Part shown: in pieces, positions 15,785 through 22,700 of the stretch | Layout: every line of letters starts with the position of its first letter | Position numbering within the stretch: position 1 is the stretch's first letter | NCBI RefSeq assembly: GCF_016735595.1 | Contig: NZ_JAERRB010000001.1 | Span: 620,001 to 684,000, forward strand | Source: Chryseolinea lacunae | Lineage (GTDB): Bacteria > Bacteroidota > Bacteroidia > Cytophagales > Cyclobacteriaceae | Reading direction: 5' to 3' | DNA: 64,000 nucleotides | Notes under the pieces: model-generated | Databases searched by the model: none | The model's input: the letters and a program-made list of their open reading frames with translations, nothing else | Told to the model about the DNA's origin: nothing | Made by a program: the position numbers and the translations under genes

Positions 15785-18217
15785 TTACTCGCTGCGCAAT
15801 GCCTCGGTAGGATTTCCTTTTGCTGCCCTGATAATATGACCGCTCAACGCCAGGCCCGTGATGAAAAGCACTGCCACGCCGGCGAGTGCAAATATCCACC
15901 AGCTCAGTGATGCGCGATAGGCAAAGTTGCTCAACCATTGCTCTACCAAATAATACGAAACGGCCGACCCGGCCACAATGGCCACCACAATCCAGCGCAC
16001 AAAATCGCGCGACAGCAATGTAGCGATATTCAGCACCGAGGCGCCCAATACTTTTCGAACCCCGATCTCTTTGGTGCGAAGGGCGGTAAAAAACGAGGCC
16101 AATCCCAATAACCCAACCGACGCGATGAGCACGGCCAGAATTGAAAACGCCGAGTAGATCTTGGCCGTGGTTTGCTCGCGGGCAAAAAGTCGATTAAAAT
16201 CCTGATCCAGAAAAGAATAGTCGAATACATAGCCGTTCGACAAGCGCTTCCACGTTTGCTCGATACCCTGCAACGTACCGGCTACATCGCTTCCCTCGAT
16301 TTTCACGAGAATATACGTAGCCTCGTTCTCCATTTTGCGCATGTCGCCATTCGGGAAATAGAGCACTAAAGGTTCAATGGCATGATGGAACGATTTGAAA
16401 TGAAAATCCTTTACCACGCCGACCACGTTCACATCTTTTTTCCCAAGCGTGCCATTGTCAATGATAGTCTGCAATGGATCGTCGAGGTGCAGGGCCTTCA
16501 CGGCGGCTTCGTTCAGAATGGCTTGTGATTTTTCTGTGCCGTCTGCGGTATATCCTTTTCCGGCAACCAGTTTCAGCGAAAGCGTTTCCAGAATGTCGGC
16601 GTCGGCAACCAACGGAAAAACCGTATAAAAATCGTCGGCGTCAGTGCCCGCAAAATGTTGTCCGTGTCCGTCGAAGTGGCGGCCGGGCGTGGTGTTGGTG
16701 AAGCTCACGTTCAACACGCCCGACTGTTTCAACAGTTCGTTCTTGAAGGCCTGCCGGTTTTCACCGAGTCCCTGCGGGCGCTTCAGCACCACGAGGTGAT
16801 CTTTTGCAAAGCCCAGGTTTCGGCTGGTCATATAAGCCAGCTGGCGATAGGCCACCAGCGTGCAAACCACCATGGCCACACAGATGGAAAATTGAAAGAT
16901 GACAAGCCCGTTGCGCAGCCATTCGTGGTTGCCGCGAATCATCACACGGCCCTTCAGCGCGCGAATGGGATTGAACGAGGCAAACGTGAGCGCCGGATAA
17001 ATTCCGGACACCACCCCCAGCAGTACGGCAAAGCCCACAAGCCCCAGCACAAATACGGGGTTTGTATAGGAAAGGTGAATATTTTTGTCGGCCACCACAT
17101 TAAATAACGGCAGCCCCAGCTCCAGCAAACCAATGCCCACCAGCAACCCGATGAGCGCCACCAAAACCGACTCGGTGAGGAACTGTTTAAACAACATAAC
17201 GCCGCGGCTACCCGACACCTTCCGGATGCCTACTTCCTTTGTTCGCTGCAACGACAACGCCGTGGCCAGGTTGGTATAGTTGATGCACACCAGCAACAGG
17301 ATGATGGCCGCTATACCAATCAGGGCGTAGATCAACGTTTGTTTACCCTCCTGATTCTCGAAAATCATCGTGCTCAGATGCACCTCGGCCAACGGCATAA
17401 AGAAGAAGGCATACCGATCGGTCCCCGCATAGGTTTCTGCATATGTCTTTTTAAACTTCTTCACCAGAAAAGGCTCGTAGTAGGCTTTGACAAATTTTGG
17501 CAATCCACTTTCCACCTGGTCAATGGATGCGTTTTTATTCAACAACACATAGGTGCTGAACGTGTGATTGTTCCAGCTGTCGGTGAAATCAAAATTGATG
17601 GATTTGAATGAGCTGAGCGACACCAGCATGTCGAATGTGAAGTGACCGTTGGGGGGATAGTCTTTCACAACACCCGTCACCTTGCATTCGCTAAAGAACG
17701 TCTCAAAGTTCAGCGTTTGTCCAATCGGGTTTTCGTCTCCAAAATATTTGCGGGCTGTCGATTCGGTGATGACCACCGCGTTGGGCTCTTTCAGTGCCGT
17801 TTTCGGATTGCCTTTCAGAAAAGGAATGGTAAAGATATCGAAGACGGTAGAGTCGGCTCCAAGAATGTGATCTTCTGCGTGCTGACGTTCGCCACGGCGC
17901 ACCATCACATCTTCGAACCAGAAACACAACCGGGCAGAAGCTTCGATCTCGGGATAGAATTCTTTCAGGGCCGGCCCGGTGGGTGGCGTGGTCCATCCCG
18001 TGCGACCTTCCTCCTGATCCGACTTGCTATCGACACCTACCAAATAGATACGGTCTTTTTTCTCATGAAAATTGTCGTAGCTCAGCTCGTCATAGGCATA
18101 CAAACCCAGCATCAACGAGGCCGCTATGCCCACGGCCAGGCCGAGGGTGAGCAGCACAGAATAGAACTTGTTTCGGACAATGTTGCGCCAGGAAATAAGG
18201 ATGTAGTGCTTCAGCAT
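15785..18217 (-). CDS. Double-FtsX (MacB-type) ABC transporter permease
   Basis: 810 residues. It begins MLKHYILISWRNIVRNK with TM1 at about 20-42, then a periplasmic domain to ~280, TM helices in the 285-430 range containing KEVGIRKVSGS, a second periplasmic half, and a C-terminal TM group with KEIGVRKVLGA. It is related to, but clearly diverged from, the other two permeases in the window, so the tandem pair with 13.2 kb is an old duplication rather than a recent one. No nucleotide-binding subunit, adaptor or outer-membrane factor is adjacent. Substrate unknown. Confidence 0.9.
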   Translation of the reverse strand: MLKHYILISWRNIVRNKFYSVLLTLGLAVGIAASLMLGLYAYDELSYDNFHEKKDRIYLVGVDSKSDQEEGRTGWTTPPTGPALKEFYPEIEASARLCFWFEDVMVRRGERQHAEDHILGADSTVFDIFTIPFLKGNPKTALKEPNAVVITESTARKYFGDENPIGQTLNFETFFSECKVTGVVKDYPPNGHFTFDMLVSLSSFKSINFDFTDSWNNHTFSTYVLLNKNASIDQVESGLPKFVKAYYEPFLVKKFKKTYAETYAGTDRYAFFFMPLAEVHLSTMIFENQEGKQTLIYALIGIAAIILLLVCINYTNLATALSLQRTKEVGIRKVSGSRGVMLFKQFLTESVLVALIGLLVGIGLLELGLPLFNVVADKNIHLSYTNPVFVLGLVGFAVLLGVVSGIYPALTFASFNPIRALKGRVMIRGNHEWLRNGLVIFQFSICVAMVVCTLVAYRQLAYMTSRNLGFAKDHLVVLKRPQGLGENRQAFKNELLKQSGVLNVSFTNTTPGRHFDGHGQHFAGTDADDFYTVFPLVADADILETLSLKLVAGKGYTADGTEKSQAILNEAAVKALHLDDPLQTIIDNGTLGKKDVNVVGVVKDFHFKSFHHAIEPLVLYFPNGDMRKMENEATYILVKIEGSDVAGTLQGIEQTWKRLSNGYVFDYSFLDQDFNRLFAREQTTAKIYSAFSILAVLIASVGLLGLASFFTALRTKEIGVRKVLGASVLNIATLLSRDFVRWIVVAIVAGSAVSYYLVEQWLSNFAYRASLSWWIFALAGVAVLFITGLALSGHIIRAAKGNPTEALRSE

Positions 18218-18366
18218 AGCGTAGGTTTAGGATGAAGATAATACAAAAACGTGCCAATGGGAAGAACGCGGTTTCAAACGAGGTAACGCCCCTTCACGTG
18301 AGCACGGCTTCAAAAAGATGTTCGCTGGCGGTCGGCTTGTGTCTGATGTTGACACGACTTCGCCGA

Positions 18367-19437
18367 TTAGAGCAGCCGGGATGTCATCCCCAAAAATTTT
18401 CCATAGTGCTTGGCAGCCGTCAGCAAACTCTCCTTTTTCGATTTGGATAAGGGCACGAGCAGGGTTGGGGTGATGGTGACGCGATCTTTTTCCAACGTGC
18501 GTTTCCACGTGCCGGCAATACGCTGGTCGGCAATAACAACGGGGCTGAAGATTCCATTGCCGGCAGCCGCGGCATGTGCTTCGTCCAGCACAATGCTGCG
18601 GTCTTTGTAGGCCACTGTATACTCATCGTAAGGAGGAAGAAAATAGACGGCATCGCCCACATGTTTCACCTTGTTGGGCAACGGTGCAAACCAGTATGTT
18701 TCTCCGTCGACAATGACGGTCTCGAACGATGTTTTCACGTCTTCCAAATGTTTTTTTGCCTCGGCCAGTGTCAGGCCCGCCCACCACGCAAAGTCGGCCA
18801 CCGTGGCGGGGCCATGACTTGTGAAATAGCGCTTTGCCAGCTGCGCCAGTGCCTCATCGCGTGAGGGAATTTTTGCAGTGGCAGGTATCCATTCGTCCAT
18901 CAGGGTGAACGTGGGTTGCTTGCCTTTGCGGGGCGCCACACAGATGAGGCCTTGCAGTGCGACATAGACCAGAATGTGAAGGCCGCGTTGCTCGTCGATA
19001 TTGATTTTAGCGTTGGTCAGTATGCCGTATACTTCCTGTCGCGTGAGTTGCTGGTTTCCCTCCATGCCTTTGCTCAACACCTTCATGCTGCGCGTGAGCA
19101 CCTTGGTGTCCAGCTCAGCCTTTCTGAAAACACTGGCATGTTTGGTCACTACGCGTGGCGCAAGATAGTTCAGCATCCAGCGCACATCTTCCGGCATCAC
19201 ATAGTGCAGCGTGCCCCGCAAAGGCCAGGTACGCACAATGGTCTTCTTTGCCAGGGCATCCTCCACGCTTTTCTCCGTTCCATTTTTCAGGCGCAGCCCT
19301 ACGGCCCACAGCGACTGCAGATAGTCTTGTGCCTGCACAGTGCCCAGCCATTGCACCACATCTTCGGGTTTTGAAAATGCGTGATGTGAAATCTGCTGTT
19401 GGTGCAAGCGAAGGCGGGCGATGTCGGCATGCTTCAT
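18367..19437 (-). CDS. Winged-helix DNA-binding protein, HTH_42 / AlkZ-like
   Basis: 356 residues, full length for the HTH_42 family, which includes the AlkZ/YcaQ DNA glycosylases that unhook interstrand crosslinks. The N-terminal segment contains VQAQD (Q35-A-Q37-D38), at the place where AlkZ enzymes carry their catalytic QxQ motif. It is followed by the WAVGLRL and TWPLRGTLHYV blocks. A middle region (about 205-240) reads TVADFAWWAGLTLAEAK, a winged-helix element. Biochemical function here is inferred from family only; many homologues are uncharacterised. Divergent from the APH-like gene, with a 164-bp gap between. Confidence 0.82.
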   Translation of the reverse strand: MKHADIARLRLHQQQISHHAFSKPEDVVQWLGTVQAQDYLQSLWAVGLRLKNGTEKSVEDALAKKTIVRTWPLRGTLHYVMPEDVRWMLNYLAPRVVTKHASVFRKAELDTKVLTRSMKVLSKGMEGNQQLTRQEVYGILTNAKINIDEQRGLHILVYVALQGLICVAPRKGKQPTFTLMDEWIPATAKIPSRDEALAQLAKRYFTSHGPATVADFAWWAGLTLAEAKKHLEDVKTSFETVIVDGETYWFAPLPNKVKHVGDAVYFLPPYDEYTVAYKDRSIVLDEAHAAAAGNGIFSPVVIADQRIAGTWKRTLEKDRVTITPTLLVPLSKSKKESLLTAAKHYGKFLGMTSRLL

Positions 19438-19589
19438 AAGCGTGTTGGGTTGTTCAGCCCAGTAAGGGCGGTGAATCTTTTTGATTTTACAAGATGAAAG
19501 TTAAGACATATCGTTGTGACTTCGGATGGTCTCTTCAGATTTTCGCACACGAAGGCGTTGCCAACCGAAGGTGTGTCGAATGAATCTGT

Positions 19590-19597
19590 TATTTTTG
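19590..19597 (+). promoter_or_regulatory. -7-like element abutting the APH-like gene start
   Basis: TATTTTTG, an exact TAnnTTTG match ending four bases before ATG 19602. With the usual distance to the transcription start, the mRNA would begin at or next to the start codon. No -33 partner seen. Confidence 0.35.
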
Positions 19598-19601
19598 CAG
19601 C

Positions 19602-20621
19602 ATGCCCGAAATCTTTCCCACCCAATACTCTACCCTCTCATCCAAAGCCTTAAAAGACTACCTCGCGCAACGCTATGCGTTAAACGTGCTGGCCTGCCGT
19701 TATTTGCTACGAGGTGTAAGCGACACCTACGTTATAGAATGCCCGAATGAAAAATACATCTTCAAACTCTACCGCGATGCGCATCGCTCGCTCACCGAAA
19801 TAAAAGGAGAAGTGGCATTGCTTGAGGCACTCACGCAAAAAGGAGCAAAAGTAGCGGGCGTTGTGGCCGATGCCCAGGGCCAGACTGTGCAGGCATTGTC
19901 TGCCGCCGAAGGAACACGGCACGGAGTGCTGTTCAAATTCGCCCCGGGCAAAAACGTTTACGACCTAACCCCCAACCAACTGACGGTGCTGGGCCATGAG
20001 ATGGCCTTCATTCACAACATCACCGCCACCCTAACCCTACCCTTCGCGCGAAAGGCCTACACCCTCCACACCACCCTAACCCAACCCCTGGAGGTCGTCA
20101 AACCATTTTTTCGCGACTTCCCGGAAGGCCACGCCGCCCTGGTCGCCGAAGCAGCATACGCCACCAAAACACTGGAAGAACTCGGATCAGACACGTTCGG
20201 TCAAGGCTATTGCCACTATGACTATCTCCCGAAAAATTTTCACTTCGACGAACACGACAACATCACCCTGTTTGACTTTGATTTCGCTGGGTGGGGATTT
20301 CTTGCCAACGATCTGGCGGCTTTTTCGATACACCTTTATTTCCACATGGTGCACAAAAAGATCACGCAGGAAGAAGCCGCTTCGGCCTTTCATACGCTGG
20401 TTCGGAACTATCGTCAATATCGGCCGCTCTCCGACAACGAGCTTCTTGCCATTCCGGCACTGGGTGTCATGTTCTGGTTGTTTTACTTAGGATTCCAGTG
20501 CGAAAACTTCGACGACTGGTCCAACACCTTCATGGGACCCCGCTACCTTCGCGAGCGAACCGCCACTATTCAACACTACCGTCAGTGTTTTCAATCCTTT
20601 CCGCTAACCTATTCAACCTAA
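19602..20621 (+). CDS. APH-fold phosphotransferase (aminoglycoside/homoserine kinase-like)
   Basis: 339 residues with a kinase-like APH fold. The ATP-binding lobe has KYIFKLYRDAH (Lys55) and Glu70 in EIKGEVALL. The catalytic loop is HYDYLPKNFHF (205-215) in place of HGDLHxxN, with Asp207 and Asn212 conserved, and the Mg site is FDFDFAG (224-230). It phosphorylates a small hydroxylated or amino substrate; homologues are often labelled phosphotransferase or homoserine-kinase type II, and resistance need not be implied. Cytosolic, single gene. A perfect -7 element ends four bases before the ATG, so a leaderless message is possible. Confidence 0.85.
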   Translation: MPEIFPTQYSTLSSKALKDYLAQRYALNVLACRYLLRGVSDTYVIECPNEKYIFKLYRDAHRSLTEIKGEVALLEALTQKGAKVAGVVADAQGQTVQALSAAEGTRHGVLFKFAPGKNVYDLTPNQLTVLGHEMAFIHNITATLTLPFARKAYTLHTTLTQPLEVVKPFFRDFPEGHAALVAEAAYATKTLEELGSDTFGQGYCHYDYLPKNFHFDEHDNITLFDFDFAGWGFLANDLAAFSIHLYFHMVHKKITQEEAASAFHTLVRNYRQYRPLSDNELLAIPALGVMFWLFYLGFQCENFDDWSNTFMGPRYLRERTATIQHYRQCFQSFPLTYST

Positions 20622-20666
20622 CGTAAACCACTCGCCCCCGTTTAATCCGCTCGTTTTTTTGCATCG

Positions 20667-21002
20667 TCACTTCTTCGAGGCCTTCGCCACTTTGTTGAAT
20701 GCCAACGCCAGCCCGACCCAATAGTCAAACTGCTTTTTGGAGCGGATACCATCTTCGCTCACAAACACAAAGCCCTTCATCACTCGCTTGCCATGAATCA
20801 TGGCCCGGCAGCCCGGTTGTTCCAGGGCTTCTTCGTAGGCATCGGGGCCCACACGGAACATCAATTCATCGGCGCCCACACAGATGCACATCTTCTTGTT
20901 CACCATGAAGCAGACGCCGTTAAACATCACTTTCTCATCTACTTTCTTTTGATCGACAAGGGCTTCACGCACTTTGTCGGCAAGCTTTTCACTATAGGCC
21001 AT
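20667..21002 (-). CDS. TfoX N-terminal-domain protein
   Basis: 111 residues from ATG 21002 (MAYSEKLADKVREAL); the open frame further upstream is not convincing. It matches the TfoX_N domain: EKVMFNGVCFMVNKKMCICV, then MFRVGPDAYEEAL, and a C-terminal MKGFVFV strand with a helical tail. In gamma-proteobacteria the domain belongs to the competence regulator TfoX/Sxy, but the stand-alone version in Bacteroidota has no established role. Convergent with the APH-like gene (46 bp between stops) and divergent from a 48-codon gene. Confidence 0.85.
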   Translation of the reverse strand: MAYSEKLADKVREALVDQKKVDEKVMFNGVCFMVNKKMCICVGADELMFRVGPDAYEEALEQPGCRAMIHGKRVMKGFVFVSEDGIRSKKQFDYWVGLALAFNKVAKASKK

Positions 21003-21114
21003 GGTGTTTTTTTTAGGGATGATAAATACAACGTGAACACCGTATCCGGGGTTTCCATGTTCCGATGAACACAATTCCGTTTTCGATTCGCTTGAAATCT
21101 TTACCTTCGTGACG

Positions 21115-21261
21115 ATGAAAAAATCATTTTTCAAAGTGCTGGCCCGCATCAACAAGGTGATTCTGCCCCGCTATAGCCGACGCGACATTAACCGGTTATC
21201 CAAAATCGATAAAGCTTTTGTCGCTTTTCGCTATTGGGTGACGGTGAACTCACTCGATTGA
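21115..21261 (+). CDS. 48-residue conserved-type small basic protein
   Basis: ATG at 21115, TGA at 21259-21261, 48 residues: MKKSFFKVLARINKVILP at the N-terminus, RYWVTVNSLD at the C-terminus, strongly basic in between. It matches my recollection of a small Bacteroidota family (about 48-50 residues, ending RYWVTxNALD) that databases often mislabel as SsrA-binding protein, although it lacks the SmpB fold. Function unknown. A -7-like box TACCTTCG (21102-21109) lies five bases before the ATG. It is divergent from the TfoX_N gene. Confidence 0.65.
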   Translation: MKKSFFKVLARINKVILPRYSRRDINRLSKIDKAFVAFRYWVTVNSLD

Positions 21262-21441
21262 CCTGACTTCACTTTCCCGGTCAACATTCTGAAAATGAAG
21301 ACGCACATAAAATTGCGGTCTGCATTCCTTCACATTGCCAGCGGTACATACGCAAGTATTAAAACCGCTTTTTATCCCGACGCCAGCATATGTTAACCGT
21401 CTATCTTTAACTATTCTGAATGTCGTTAAAGAAGGATCGTT

Positions 21442-21702
21442 ATGGTAATACCACCCGTCTTGTCAGAACTTATCAGTAGTGATCTGCGCAGAAACATGCT
21501 GGAGATTATTCTGGCACAGGAAGAAGCCTTTTCCATCCAGGCCATCTTTGACGCCATGCTGCAACGCGATGTCTACATTAGCAAACCTACCGTCCAAAAC
21601 TTTCTCATCATGCTCACCCGCCGTGGCTTCCTCATGGAAGTTCCCGCCGACACCGCAAAGGGACGAGGCCGGCCGACGTTGAAGTTCGCACTTTCAAAGT
21701 AA
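21442..21702 (+). CDS. Small winged-helix DNA-binding protein
   Basis: 86 residues. An N-terminal helix (LRRNMLEIILAQEEAFSIQAIF) is followed by the turn and recognition helix (ISKPTVQNFLIMLTRRGFL) and a wing with GRGRPTLKFAL, the pattern of winged-helix regulators of the Fur N-terminal or MarR type. There is no ligand or metal domain, so it is a minimal DNA-binding protein. A TATCTTTA box at 21402-21409, identical to the one before tetR at 10926, could be its -7. The exported esterase gene starts 55 bp downstream, with a perfect palindrome between them, suggesting the two are linked by regulation. Confidence 0.75.
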   Translation: MVIPPVLSELISSDLRRNMLEIILAQEEAFSIQAIFDAMLQRDVYISKPTVQNFLIMLTRRGFLMEVPADTAKGRGRPTLKFALSK

Positions 21703-21722
21703 TTTTTCAGTCAGGGCTTTTA

Positions 21723-21741
21723 TTGTGTATATTGTACACAA
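21723..21741. promoter_or_regulatory. Palindromic operator candidate before the exported esterase
   Basis: TTGTGTA-N5-TACACAA with perfect 7-bp arms, 16 bp before the esterase ATG and 20 bp after the winged-helix gene. The size suits a dimeric winged-helix regulator. Confidence 0.5.
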
Positions 21742-21757
21742 CAAAATCCAAACGCCT

Positions 21758-22621
21758 ATGAAAAATACGTTTACAATGCTTCTTGTCCTGCTTTCCCTCA
21801 GCGCCTACGCCCAACAAAAAGTGATTCGACTCTACGATGGACCAGCGCCCGGTTCAGAAAACTGGAAGCAACAGGAAAAAGAAAACAACAACAATATGTG
21901 GCAGACCCGCATTGTCTACAATGTAGTGAATCCAACCCTCACCGTGTTCACACCAGCCAAACCCAACGGCACGGCGATGGTTATTTGCCCCGGCGGTGGC
22001 TTTCATGCCCTGTCGATCGATAGCGAAGGCTTTGACGTGGCGAAGTGGTTGACGGCAAAAGGTGTTACGTGCTTCGTTTTGAAATACCGGCTGGTAGAAT
22101 GCAAAACAGACGACCCCACGAAAGAACTCATGGCCAAAGGACCACAGATGGACACGGATGTGAAGCCCGTTGTGAAACTTGCCGCAGCCGATGGCAGCGC
22201 AGCCATTGCCTATGTTCGCAAGCACGCCGCCGAATATGGCATCAACACAAGCCGCATCGGCATCATCGGTTTCTCTGCCGGCGGCACCGTCACGGCATCA
22301 ACTGCCTTTAACTACACGCCCGAGAGCCGTCCCGATTTTGTTGCCCCGATTTATCTGGCCTATGACTGGGTCAATAAAAAAGAAGTACCGGCCGATGCAC
22401 CGCCCATGTTCATCCTCGCAGCATCCGACGATCAGCTCGGTCTTGCACCTCACAGCGTTCGTTTGTACAACGACTGGATGGCCGTAAAAAAATCAACCGA
22501 ACTCCACATGCTTGCCAAAGGCGGACACGGCTTCGGCATGCGCAAACAAAATCTTCCCTCCGACCATTGGATCGACTTGCTTGGCACATGGATGGAAGGG
22601 CTGGGATTGCTTACCAAGTAA
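21758..22621 (+). CDS. Exported alpha/beta-hydrolase (acetylesterase-like)
   Basis: 287 residues from ATG 21758. Signal peptide MKNTFTMLLVLLSLSAYAQ (cleavage near 19), so periplasmic or secreted. The hydrolase core has the oxyanion motif CPGGGF (77-82), nucleophile GFSAGG with Ser173, acid Asp224 or Asp225 in ASDDQLG, and His257 in GGHGFG. It resembles BD-FAE/acetyl-xylan-esterase-type carbohydrate esterases, which remove acyl groups from plant polysaccharides; the exact substrate is not shown. An upstream winged-helix gene and palindrome suggest regulated expression. A strong bidirectional terminator follows. Confidence 0.87.
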   Translation: MKNTFTMLLVLLSLSAYAQQKVIRLYDGPAPGSENWKQQEKENNNNMWQTRIVYNVVNPTLTVFTPAKPNGTAMVICPGGGFHALSIDSEGFDVAKWLTAKGVTCFVLKYRLVECKTDDPTKELMAKGPQMDTDVKPVVKLAAADGSAAIAYVRKHAAEYGINTSRIGIIGFSAGGTVTASTAFNYTPESRPDFVAPIYLAYDWVNKKEVPADAPPMFILAASDDQLGLAPHSVRLYNDWMAVKKSTELHMLAKGGHGFGMRKQNLPSDHWIDLLGTWMEGLGLLTK

Positions 22622-22641
22622 TGATCACACGTTCTCTATCA

Positions 22642-22678
22642 AAAAAAAATATCCGGTTCATCGCCGGATATTTTTTTG
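22642..22678. terminator. Bidirectional terminator between convergent esterase and PorE-like genes
   Basis: Stem ATATCCGG/CCGGATAT (22649-22656 with 22664-22671), 7-nt loop, flanked by a run of A on one side and T on the other, so it can stop transcription in both directions. Confidence 0.85.
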
Positions 22679-22700
22679 ATCTTCAGTGGAAGACGAGTCA

